Of a DNA stretch of 64,000 nucleotides, positions 34,256 through 42,217 are shown piece by piece (position 1 is the first letter of the stretch; every line of letters starts with the position of its first letter). The DNA lies in NCBI GenBank assembly GCA_046350455.1, contig JAXMAM010000004.1:120910-184909 (forward strand). Reading direction: 5' to 3'. The notes below the pieces were generated by a model that was given only the letters and a program-made list of their open reading frames with translations, was not told where the DNA came from and ran no database searches. The stretch is from CAZXGD01 sp046350455 (GTDB lineage: Bacteria; Planctomycetota; Phycisphaerae; Phycisphaerales; SM1A02). The position numbers and the translations under genes are program-made.

Positions 34256-35287
34256 ATGCAAGCGCCCCGCGCGGCCCAGCCGCCTGTCACCCAGGATGAG
34301 CCAGCCTTTCTAGCGCTGGCCATGAACGCCGAGGCAGAAGCCGTGCGCCGGGTGGCTGCGCGGGCAGAGGGCCCAGACGCCGCCCTGTGGCAGAAGGCGG
34401 TTGGGATCCTGGAGGCCTGCACAGGCCACGTGGTGATCAGCGGCATGGGCAAGAGCGGCCTGATTGGGGCCAAGCTGGCCGCCACCATGAGCAGCCTGGG
34501 CCAGCCAGCCCACTTCATGCACCCCAGTGAAGCGGTGCACGGCGACCTTGGCCGCGTGCGGCCGGGCGACGTGGCCATCCTCATGAGCTATTCCGGCGGG
34601 ACGGAAGAGGTGGTCAACCTGGCTGCCATCCTGCGGACGGACGGCGTTCCGCGCGTGGGCATCAGTTGCCGGCACGACTCCCACCTGGCCCGGCTGTGCG
34701 ACGTGCACCTGGCCATCGGCGACGTGGTGGAGGCCTGCCCGCTCAACCTGGCCCCCACCGCCAGCACCACCGCCATGCTGGCCATGGGCGATGCGCTGGC
34801 GCTGGCTGTGGCGCGGCGCCGCAACTTTGCAGAGGACGACTTCCACCGCCGCCACCCAGGTGGCAGCCTGGGTGTGGGGCTGAAGCAGGTGACCGAAGTG
34901 CTGCGCTTCAAGGTGGGCGCCAACCTGCCCACCGTGCGCGAGGACGTGGTGGTGGAGGCCGCCTTGCGGGCCACCACCAGCGCTGGCCGCCGCGCCGGCG
35001 CCCTGGTGGTGGTGGATGGTGCTGGCCGCCTGACCGGCATCTTCACCGACGGCGACCTGCGCCGCCACCTGCACACCGATGGTGCTGGCGTGCTGAGCAA
35101 GCGCATGAGGGACGTGATGACTGCGCGCCCCACCACGCTCAGCGTGGAAGCGCTGGTGCGCGACGCGGTGCAGCTGGTGCGCGAGCGCCGGCTGGACGAG
35201 ATCCCTGTGGTGGACGGGGACGGCAAGCCCGTGGGCCTGATTGACGTCCAGGACCTGGTGGCGATGAAGATCGTGCAGGAAGACTGA
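34256..35287 (+). CDS. kdsD: D-arabinose 5-phosphate isomerase (KdsD/KpsF family)
   Basis: The enzyme turns ribulose 5-phosphate into arabinose 5-phosphate, the first step to Kdo of lipopolysaccharide. The 343-residue protein has an N-terminal SIS domain (VVISGMGKSGLIGAKLAAT, MSYSGGTEEVVNL, LNLAPTASTTAMLAMGDALA, DFHRRHPGGSLG) followed by two CBS domains (about 215-340; GRLTGIFTDGDLRR, DEIPVVDGDGKPVGLIDVQD). The architecture and length match KdsD. Its presence points to an LPS-type outer membrane. The stop directly abuts the stop of the convergent unknown gene with no spacer. Confidence 0.94.
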   Translation: MQAPRAAQPPVTQDEPAFLALAMNAEAEAVRRVAARAEGPDAALWQKAVGILEACTGHVVISGMGKSGLIGAKLAATMSSLGQPAHFMHPSEAVHGDLGRVRPGDVAILMSYSGGTEEVVNLAAILRTDGVPRVGISCRHDSHLARLCDVHLAIGDVVEACPLNLAPTASTTAMLAMGDALALAVARRRNFAEDDFHRRHPGGSLGVGLKQVTEVLRFKVGANLPTVREDVVVEAALRATTSAGRRAGALVVVDGAGRLTGIFTDGDLRRHLHTDGAGVLSKRMRDVMTARPTTLSVEALVRDAVQLVRERRLDEIPVVDGDGKPVGLIDVQDLVAMKIVQED

Positions 35288-35614
35288 TCACGCCGCGCGC
35301 GGCGGGTGTTCCCACGTGGTGCCGCGCGGGGCCAGCGCGTGCTGCAGCCGCTGCCAGTAGCGGCGCAGCGCAGAGAAGTCGAAGTCCATGAGCCACTCGC
35401 GGCTGGCGGTGGCGTTCACCTCCAGGATGGCCTCGATGAGCTGCGTCTTGGTGTAGGAAAGGTCCGCACGCTGGCTGGAGAGCTCGTGGCTGGTGGCCGC
35501 GGGGAGATCCAGCGGGTGCGGGTCTGGTTCAGTGCCAACAAGGATGAGAGCCACAGCAAGCCTCCGGTCTGCCCGCAGCACGTCCACGGCTGCGGGTTTT
35601 GAAATGGTGCGCAT
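35288..35614 (-). CDS. Small protein of unknown function
   Basis: A 108-residue reading frame that I do not recognise. It contains LVGTEPDPHPLDLP, a helical middle (YTKTQLIEAILEVNATAS) and a compact aromatic, Arg-rich end (WLMDFDFSALRRYWQRLQHAL). Nothing suggests export or membrane insertion. It is read toward kdsD and ends at the base after the kdsD stop. Amino-acid composition is balanced rather than that of a shadow frame, which supports a real gene. No promoter or ribosome site is obvious. Confidence 0.5.
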   Translation of the reverse strand: MRTISKPAAVDVLRADRRLAVALILVGTEPDPHPLDLPAATSHELSSQRADLSYTKTQLIEAILEVNATASREWLMDFDFSALRRYWQRLQHALAPRGTTWEHPPRAA

Positions 35615-35736
35615 CTGCGCAGCGAGAGGGTGCGGAACAGGTCCGCCCAGGGCTCCGCCCTGCTGTCCTGCTGGGATCGGCGGTCCACTGCGGCTGGCTT
35701 GAACTTATGCTCTGCCCCGCCAGAACGGACCCAAAC

Positions 35737-36393
35737 ATGCGCCGATACGCCGCGGAGTTCATCGGAACCTTCTTCCTGATTGCCACCATTGGCTTCACAG
35801 CGGTGGGAGTTGGGCCAGACGCAGCCCTGGCGGCCTTGTGGGGGCCGCTGGCCGTGGCTGCGATGCTGACGGCCATGATCTATGCATGTGGGCCGGTGTC
35901 CGGCGCGCACTTCAATCCAGCAGTGACGGTGGCAGCCGTGCTGTGCGGCCCCTGCCGGCTGCGGCATGTGCCGGGCTACCTCCTGGCGCAGGTAGCGGGT
36001 GCGGTCACTGCTGCAGCTGCCGTGCCAGCCATGAAGGGCAGCCCGGTGGTGCAGGCCAAGGTGGTGATGCCAGCGCCCGCCCTGCTGGCAGAGTTCCTCT
36101 TCACCTTTGCGCTGGTGTGGGTGATCCTGCAGGTGGCCGCTGCGCGGAGCGCGCGCGGCAATCCGTACTACGGCCTTGCGATTGGCCTGACCGTGCTGGC
36201 GGGCGCCGAGGCCGTGGGCACCATTTCTGGCGCTGCGTTCAACCCCGCTGTGGCGCTAGCGTGCCTCCAGATGGGCCTGTTGAAGGGGTCTGACCTGTGG
36301 ATCTACCTGGTGGCCAACTTCGGCGCCGCCCTGACGGCCGCCCTGCTCTTCCGCTGGATGGAGCGGACGGAGCGAGCGGGTGTGGGACAATAG
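35737..36393 (+). CDS. Aquaporin/MIP-family channel
   Basis: A 218-residue six-helix channel for water or small neutral solutes. Both pore motifs are present: SGAHFNPAVT and SGAAFNPAVA, the two NPA boxes. The start MRRYAAEFIGTFFLIATIGFT and the mid-chain LLAEFLFTFALVWVI match the two halves of the family. The residue before the first motif and the small residues around the second could fit a water-selective pore, but selectivity cannot be fixed by eye. The frame is open from 35599; ATG 35737 gives the normal N-terminus. Confidence 0.9.
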   Translation: MRRYAAEFIGTFFLIATIGFTAVGVGPDAALAALWGPLAVAAMLTAMIYACGPVSGAHFNPAVTVAAVLCGPCRLRHVPGYLLAQVAGAVTAAAAVPAMKGSPVVQAKVVMPAPALLAEFLFTFALVWVILQVAAARSARGNPYYGLAIGLTVLAGAEAVGTISGAAFNPAVALACLQMGLLKGSDLWIYLVANFGAALTAALLFRWMERTERAGVGQ

Positions 36394-36439
36394 CAAAGCG
36401 CTTCCGCCCAGCCCGGTTCAAGACCAGTTGGGGGTCGCC

Positions 36440-36445
36440 TACGAT
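36440..36445 (+). promoter_or_regulatory. -10 box (TACGAT) of the methyltransferase gene
   Basis: TACGAT ends 6 bases before ATG 36452. A weak TTCAAG lies 17 bases upstream of it. Confidence 0.35.
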
Positions 36446-36451
36446 GGACGC

Positions 36452-37861
36452 ATGGGTGACGGGCAGTTCCGCTTTGTGGATCTCTTCGCAGGTATCGGCG
36501 GCTTTCACCACGCGCTCGGCGCGCTGGGAGGCACATGCGTGATGGCCTGCGAGATGGACCCCGAGTGCCGGCAGGTCTATCGAGCAAGTTTCCCTGATCT
36601 ACCTGAGTCGCGCTTCGTCGAGAACATCCGCACCATCACCAGGTCGGTCATTGATGATGAAGCTTCGGGGCGGAGCGCCGCAGCTATTCGATCGATTGTT
36701 CCTGACCATGACCTCCTATGCGCTGGCTTCCCCTGCCAGCCATTCTCGAAGTCAGGAGCCCAGCAAGGCGTCAAAGACAAGACGCGCGGGACGCTGTTCT
36801 TTGACATTGTCGAGATCCTTCGAGCCAAGCGCCCGCGCTATGTGATCCTCGAGAATGTTCGGAATCTTGCCGGCCCGAGGCACCGTGACACGTGGGCCAC
36901 AATCATTGAGACCCTGCGCGATGCGGGTTACGCCGTCAGTTCCGAACCAATGGTCCTGTCGCCGCATCTCGTCCCGCCCGAAGCCGGAGGTGCCCCGCAA
37001 GTCCGCGACCGTGTGTTCATTTGCGGCGAGTTCGTTGGCAAGGGCGCACGGAAGCTCAATCCCAGCCCGCTCTTGCACCGGGAGTACTTCCCCGACTGGA
37101 ATCCGGACGACTGGAGCATCCGCGATTTTCTTGATCCTGAATCGAGCATTGCCAACCTCAAGGCGTATCAGGTCTCAGCCAACGAACAGACCTGGCTGGA
37201 CGCGTGGGATGGCTTCGTCAAGCAGATGCCGTGCGATGTCCTTCCCGGATTCCCCATCTGGATCGATGCCTTCTCCAAGCGGCCAAAGTTGACCGACGAC
37301 ATGCCCGACTGGGAGCGTGGCTTTCGAGTGAAGAACGCGGAGTTCTATCGCGATTTCCAAAGTGCCATTGACGCCTGGCTCGACCAGACATGGGACAAGG
37401 CCGGCACCACCGCGAGGGACTTTCCACGCTCGCGGCGGGCGTTTGAATGGCAGGCACGCAAGACCCATCCGAAGCTCAAAGGCCGCACGATTCGCGACCT
37501 CGTGATTCAAATGCGCCCAAGCGGAATTCGGGTCAAGCCAGCGACCTACTTACCTGCGCTCGTAGCCATCAATCAGACCTCCATCATTGGACCGCTTGTC
37601 GGCAAGATGAAGACGTTCCGAAAGCTGACTCCGCGCGAAGCAGCGAAACTCCAGGGAATCCCACCAGTCACCTTTGCGAATGCCGGCGTAGCTGACAAGG
37701 CGGCGTACAAACAACTGGGCAACGGCGTAAACGTTGGCATCGTCTCCCTAGTTGCATCGCGGCTGATGGGCAGACGCCTGGTTGCCGAGCCCAGCGTAGT
37801 TTCACTGGACGGTGCATACGCCTCATCGTCGCTCTTTGCCTCCGCAGGTGTTCGTCATTGA
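36452..37861 (+). CDS. DNA (cytosine-5) methyltransferase
   Basis: A 469-residue C5-cytosine methyltransferase. Conserved blocks occur in the usual order: FVDLFAGIGGFHHAL (AdoMet site), GFPCQPFSKSG with catalytic C95, VILENVRNL, QVRDRVFICG, a variable target-recognition region of about 200 residues, and AAYKQLGNGVNVGIV. The frame is open from 36380; ATG 36452 starts right at the fold. Local GC is clearly lower than around it: two 60-base rows at 36601 and 36661 have 33 and 35 G/C, against 44 at 34921. The gene is followed after 18 bases by an unknown protein with the same composition, suggesting a restriction-modification pair gained by transfer. The target site cannot be read from sequence. 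Confidence 0.93.
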   Translation: MGDGQFRFVDLFAGIGGFHHALGALGGTCVMACEMDPECRQVYRASFPDLPESRFVENIRTITRSVIDDEASGRSAAAIRSIVPDHDLLCAGFPCQPFSKSGAQQGVKDKTRGTLFFDIVEILRAKRPRYVILENVRNLAGPRHRDTWATIIETLRDAGYAVSSEPMVLSPHLVPPEAGGAPQVRDRVFICGEFVGKGARKLNPSPLLHREYFPDWNPDDWSIRDFLDPESSIANLKAYQVSANEQTWLDAWDGFVKQMPCDVLPGFPIWIDAFSKRPKLTDDMPDWERGFRVKNAEFYRDFQSAIDAWLDQTWDKAGTTARDFPRSRRAFEWQARKTHPKLKGRTIRDLVIQMRPSGIRVKPATYLPALVAINQTSIIGPLVGKMKTFRKLTPREAAKLQGIPPVTFANAGVADKAAYKQLGNGVNVGIVSLVASRLMGRRLVAEPSVVSLDGAYASSSLFASAGVRH

Positions 37862-37879
37862 ACTGCCTCGGTCACCGAC

Positions 37880-38638
37880 ATGGATGAGCGCCTTACATCT
37901 GACCTGAGTGGGATCCCGCGATGTGGACGTGTCTTGGCAGCCATTACGCAGGCCCTGACAGGCACCACGAACGCGCTGGGACTTGGCAACGCGGAGTACT
38001 TCACTCGCTTGCTAAAACGCATTAAGGTCCACCTAGATGAAGTAGGCAAGGGCGCAGGCCTGACGGGCGGCGTCATGAGAGAAGATGCCTTCCTCGACAT
38101 GCTGGTCCGAGGATGCCCCGCTGACATTTCTAGGCGTCCAAAGGAACCTGTCGCGGCTGCAGCAGACGCAGACTATTACGTGCAGGAGATATCGGTTTCG
38201 CACAAGTGCGTGACCTCTTCCGGCGGTGCTGCGATGGCGCTTTCGTGGTCCAAGAATCCCCCGGACGCGCCGCAGCGAGAGTTCGACTCCGACGTAACGG
38301 TGCTCTATCTGCCCGATGCTTCACAACCCAGGCCCAAGCGCGGTCTCTGGAGGGACCTACCGACCGGCATCTATTGCATTCCCCGCGAGTGGTTCCGCAT
38401 GGTCGGGCGGCTCGGCCTTCTGACGTCGAACAACAAGTCGGACAATATCGTGGAGGCTGAAATCCTTGGCCACCTCATGCAAGGAGCAGCGAAGAACGGA
38501 CTGTTCATCTCTCTGAGCTGGTCCGAGCAGCCAGTCCAGCACGGCAGAATCTCGCTATGGGATCTGGCCGCTGCGCAACTCAAGATGTCACCGGAGCCCG
38601 ACTCGGCAAATGCCAAGCCAGATGGCCTTCATCCGTGA
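37880..38638 (+). CDS. Unknown protein paired with the methyltransferase, candidate restriction endonuclease
   Basis: A 252-residue soluble protein I do not recognise. It starts 18 bases after the methyltransferase stop, on the same strand, and shares its lower GC and codon use. A segment with several acidic residues, a Glu and a Lys (D96, D98, E103, K109 in ADADYYVQEISVSHKC) could be a PD-(D/E)xK-like core, though the spacing is not canonical. Other notable pieces are SGGAAMALSWSKNPPD and IPREWFRMVGRLGLLTSN. Position and length are right for a type II endonuclease. The assignment rests on context, not on a known family. It ends three bases before the convergent response-regulator stop. Confidence 0.6.
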   Translation: MDERLTSDLSGIPRCGRVLAAITQALTGTTNALGLGNAEYFTRLLKRIKVHLDEVGKGAGLTGGVMREDAFLDMLVRGCPADISRRPKEPVAAAADADYYVQEISVSHKCVTSSGGAAMALSWSKNPPDAPQREFDSDVTVLYLPDASQPRPKRGLWRDLPTGIYCIPREWFRMVGRLGLLTSNNKSDNIVEAEILGHLMQGAAKNGLFISLSWSEQPVQHGRISLWDLAAAQLKMSPEPDSANAKPDGLHP

Positions 38639-38641
38639 AAC

Positions 38642-39115
38642 CTACCTCTGCCTCAGCTGCTCCAGCATCTTCTTGAGCAGGCGGACGCGCAGCAGGCTCT
38701 TCACGCGGGTGAGCAGTTCCAGCTTGTTCACGGGCTTCTGCAGGAAGTCGTCGCAGCCGGCTTCCACCGCGCGCTCGTAGTCGCCCACCTCGTTCAGCGC
38801 GGTCACCATGATGATCACGATGTCGCGCGTGCTGGGGTTGCCCTTCAGCTTCTGGCACACTTCAAAGCCAGACATCTTGGGCATCATGACGTCCAGCAGG
38901 ATGAGGTCTGGCTTGAACGCGTCTACTGCAGCCATGGCGGCCATGCCGTCTGCAGCGCTCAGAATCTCCAGCGGCAGGGATTCCAGGTACGCCTGCACCA
39001 GCTCCAGATTCTGGGCGTTGTCATCCACGATCAGCACCCGGCAGCCACGAACATCCAGCTGCGAGCCGTCGGACTCAAGGCTGAGGGCAAGCGGGTCTGT
39101 GCCAGCGTTCACCAT
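38642..39115 (-). CDS. Single-domain response regulator
   Basis: A 157-residue CheY-like receiver. It has the acidic pair D31-D32 (VLIVDDNAQN), the phospho-acceptor D75 (LILLDVMMPKMSG), the switch Thr in IIMVTALNE and the conserved Lys in FLQKPVNK. A C-terminal helix (LLRVRLLKKMLEQLRQ) follows, with no DNA-binding or enzymatic output domain, so it probably acts by protein contact. The receiver is of the PleD/hybrid-associated type. No histidine kinase is encoded nearby. ATG 39115 lies 6 bases after a TAGAAT box. Confidence 0.92.
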   Translation of the reverse strand: MVNAGTDPLALSLESDGSQLDVRGCRVLIVDDNAQNLELVQAYLESLPLEILSAADGMAAMAAVDAFKPDLILLDVMMPKMSGFEVCQKLKGNPSTRDIVIIMVTALNEVGDYERAVEAGCDDFLQKPVNKLELLTRVKSLLRVRLLKKMLEQLRQR

Positions 39116-39121
39116 GGGGCC

Positions 39122-39127
39122 ATTCTA
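39122..39127 (-). promoter_or_regulatory. -10 box (TAGAAT) of the response regulator
   Basis: TAGAAT on the minus strand ends 6 bases before ATG 39115, between this gene and the upstream dehydrogenase stop at 39149. Confidence 0.45.
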
Positions 39128-39148
39128 GCCCGTCTGGGGCGCATCCTG

Positions 39149-42100
39149 CTACAGCAGCACTTTGGCGAGGAGCTGCACAGGGTGCAGCGCCTCCTGGCCA
39201 GCGCCGTCGTGGATCTGGTGCCGGCAGCTGGCGCCCGGCGCGCACACGGCGGTTTCGGGCTGCGCGGTGCAGGCGCTGCGCACGGCTGGCAGCAGCAACT
39301 GCTCGCCAATCTGCATGCTGAGGTCGTACCGATCGGTGGTAAAGCCAAAGCTGCCAGCCATGCCGCAGCAGCCAGTGGGCAGCACCTGGAGCTGTGCGCC
39401 AAACACGCGGCGCAGCAGCGCGGCCGAGCTCTCCACGCCCCACAGCGCCTTCTGATGGCAATGCCCATGCAGCAGCACGGGCTGCAGCGCCACGCCAGCA
39501 TCTGCAGGCAGCGCTGGCCGACGCGGGTGCGTCTCCCACGATCGCTCCAAGAACTCCTCCACCAGGAAGCACTGCGCGGCCAGCGCGTTCGCCTCTGCCT
39601 GCGTGACTCCCTGCATCTTCAGCTCCGGCCAATCATCCTTGATGGCAGACAGGCAGCTGGGCTCCAGGCCAAGCACAGCCACAGCATGGCTGGTCTCCAC
39701 CGCGCCCTGCAGCTGCCGGAACGCCTGCGCACATTCCAGCGACGCCGCCGCCAGCATTCCCGTGCTGATGAGCGTGCGCCCGCAGCAGCCCATGGTGGGC
39801 AGCACTACGCGATAGCCGAAGGCCTCCAGCAGCTCGACGGCCGCGCGCCCGATGCCCGGCTCGCTGGCCAGCGCAAAGCAGTCTGGCAGCAGCACCACCG
39901 CAGGAGCACCCACTGGCGCCCTGCTGCCGCGTCGGGCGTACCAGCGGTCGAGCGGCGCACCCACCGGCGGCAGCGACCGCCGCGCGTCCACGCCCGTGCA
40001 CCACTCTATGACAGCGCGCACCAGCCCCACCTTGCCCAGCGCGTTGGCCAGCGGCGCCACCTTGGCAGCCATGCGCAGCGGCGTGCGAATGCGCCCAAAC
40101 AGGCGCGTCTGCAGCGGCACTCGGCCCGCTGCGGCATAGGACTGTGCCTGGTACTCCGCCTTCAGCTTTGCAATGTCCACATTGCTGGGGCACTCTGCCT
40201 TGCACGCCTTGCAGCTGAGGCAGAGGCGAAGCGTCTGGTGCACCTCTGGATTAGTCCAGCTGGGCGCGCCTGAGCCATCCAGCTGCCCCGTGATGGCCAG
40301 CCGCAGATGATTGCCACGGCCGCGCGTGGCGTGCCGCTCATCCAGCAGCGCTCGGTAGCTGGGGCACATGGTGCCGCCGGTGGTGCGGCGGCACATGCCA
40401 GCGCCATTGCAGAGCTCCACCGCATGCTGGAAACCGTGGTGATCCGCCTGCGCCGCAGCGTGCACACCGTCATGCGCATCGCCATGCGCGCCCACGTGCT
40501 CGCCTACAGGCCCGCGCTCGTCTGCGTACCGGAAGAACGTGCGCACCGGAGGCACCACTGCGGGCTGCCCAGGCTCTGGCTCCACGCGCATGGCCTTCAC
40601 GCTGAAGTCCGGATCATCCACAGCAACTTTGATGCCAGGATTCATGATCCCGTGCGGATCCCACACAGCCTTGCACGCAGCCAGCGCAGCGCAGATGGGC
40701 CTGCCGAAGTACTGCAGCTGCAGCGCTGTACGGCTGCGGCCGCTCCCGTGCTCGCCGCTCAGCGCGCCGTGGAAGCGCACCACCAGGTCGGTCACCTTGC
40801 TGCCGATCTCCTGCATGGCCTTGCGGTCCACAGGATTGCGGATGTCCAGCATGGGCCGGATGTGCAAACAGCCCACGCTGGCATGCGCATAGAAGCTGGC
40901 GCGCGTGTTGTAGCCAGCCAAGATCGCCTTGAATTCGCGGATGAACTCTGGCAGGCGCGCTGGATCAACCGCTGTGTCCTCTACAAAGCCCAGCGGCTTG
41001 CGCAGGCCAGGCACACCATGCAGCAGCGGCTCGCCAGCCTTGCGCAGGAGCCACGCGCGGGTCATGCTGGCAGCGTCGGTGTACTGCTCCATGGGCTGGT
41101 CTGGCAGGCGCGCGCGCAGGTCTGCCAGCTGCGCCTGCACCTCCGCCAGCGATTGCCCGAAGTACTCCACGTACATCACCGCGCCCAAGGGCGCACCCGG
41201 CGTGCGCGGCATGAGCTCCACATACTCGCGGTACTCGCGGTTCTCGCGTGCCAGGCCGATGATGACGTCGTCCACCAGTTCCACCGCGGCCGGCTTGGTG
41301 GCCAGCATGGCGTGCAGGCTGGCCAGCGCTGCGTCCACGCTGGCAAAGCCCATGATGGCCAGGCCCTTGGCGCGCGGCGCTGGCACCAGCGCCAGCTCTG
41401 CGCCCAGGATGGTGCACAGCGTGCCCTCGCTGCCACAGACAAAGTGCGCCAGATTCACACGGTCAAAAGTGCCGGGCGTGCTGCGCTCCACCTGGTCCAG
41501 GAAGATGTCCAGGTTGTAGCCATCCACGTGGCGAAGGATCTTGGGGAACCGCGCCCGGATTTCCTCGCGCAGCGGCCACAGGATGGCGTGCAGCTCCTGC
41601 GCGATGCGCTGCTGCACGGGGTCGCGCTGGCAGGCGCCCTCCTCCAGGCGGTGCTGCGTGCCGCTGGACAGCACCACGTCCAGGCCGAGCAGGTTCTCCA
41701 CCGTGCGGCCGTACAGGATGCTGTGCGCGCCGCTGGAGTTGTTGCCGATCATGCCCGCCACCGTGTTGTGGCTGCTGGTGGCTGGATCGGGCGCAAACAT
41801 CAGGCCGTGCTTGGCCAGCTGGCTGTTCAGCTGGTCGTTCACTACGCCGGGCTCCACGCGGCAGCGGCGGCGCGCGGGGTCCACTTCCAGGATGCCGCGG
41901 CACCGCTCGCTGAAGTCCAGCACCAGCGCGTGGTTCACTGTCTGCCCATTCAGGCTGGTGCCACCGCCGCGCGGCAGGAGCGCCACGCCCGTCTGCCCGC
42001 AGTACCGCACCACCATGGCCGCCTGCTCCACGCTGGATGGCACCACCACGCCCACCGGCTCCACCTGGTACATGCTGGCGTCGGTGGCGTAGAGCATGCG

Positions 42101-42217
42101 CCCAGCACGGTCCACGCGCACATCGCGCACGCCCAGCGCATGCAGGTCTGTGACGATGCGCTGGCGCTGGGCTTCCTGCGCCTGCGCTGCGGGCTGGATG
42201 ACGTGGAGCGACGTCAC
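39149..42217 (-). CDS. FAD-linked oxidase / Fe-S dehydrogenase fusion (YdiJ / D-2-hydroxyacid dehydrogenase type)
   Basis: A 1022-residue two-part flavoenzyme that probably oxidises a D-2-hydroxyacid such as D-lactate or D-2-hydroxyglutarate. The N-terminal half has the PCMH FAD-binding fold (LLPRGGGTSLNGQTVN, GMIGNNSSGAHSILYGRTV) and the FAD-oxidase C domain with SGEHGSGRSRTAL. The C-terminal half has two ferredoxin-like cluster motifs (CNGAGMCRRTTGGTMCPSY and CLSCKACKAECPSN) and two CCG domains (PTMGCCGRTLIS, PTGCCGMAGSFGF). This order is that of YdiJ-like proteins. GTG 42217 overlaps the stop of the upstream thioredoxin gene as GTGA. Substrate is inferred. Confidence 0.88.
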   Translation of the reverse strand: MTSLHVIQPAAQAQEAQRQRIVTDLHALGVRDVRVDRAGRMLYATDASMYQVEPVGVVVPSSVEQAAMVVRYCGQTGVALLPRGGGTSLNGQTVNHALVLDFSERCRGILEVDPARRRCRVEPGVVNDQLNSQLAKHGLMFAPDPATSSHNTVAGMIGNNSSGAHSILYGRTVENLLGLDVVLSSGTQHRLEEGACQRDPVQQRIAQELHAILWPLREEIRARFPKILRHVDGYNLDIFLDQVERSTPGTFDRVNLAHFVCGSEGTLCTILGAELALVPAPRAKGLAIMGFASVDAALASLHAMLATKPAAVELVDDVIIGLARENREYREYVELMPRTPGAPLGAVMYVEYFGQSLAEVQAQLADLRARLPDQPMEQYTDAASMTRAWLLRKAGEPLLHGVPGLRKPLGFVEDTAVDPARLPEFIREFKAILAGYNTRASFYAHASVGCLHIRPMLDIRNPVDRKAMQEIGSKVTDLVVRFHGALSGEHGSGRSRTALQLQYFGRPICAALAACKAVWDPHGIMNPGIKVAVDDPDFSVKAMRVEPEPGQPAVVPPVRTFFRYADERGPVGEHVGAHGDAHDGVHAAAQADHHGFQHAVELCNGAGMCRRTTGGTMCPSYRALLDERHATRGRGNHLRLAITGQLDGSGAPSWTNPEVHQTLRLCLSCKACKAECPSNVDIAKLKAEYQAQSYAAAGRVPLQTRLFGRIRTPLRMAAKVAPLANALGKVGLVRAVIEWCTGVDARRSLPPVGAPLDRWYARRGSRAPVGAPAVVLLPDCFALASEPGIGRAAVELLEAFGYRVVLPTMGCCGRTLISTGMLAAASLECAQAFRQLQGAVETSHAVAVLGLEPSCLSAIKDDWPELKMQGVTQAEANALAAQCFLVEEFLERSWETHPRRPALPADAGVALQPVLLHGHCHQKALWGVESSAALLRRVFGAQLQVLPTGCCGMAGSFGFTTDRYDLSMQIGEQLLLPAVRSACTAQPETAVCAPGASCRHQIHDGAGQEALHPVQLLAKVLL

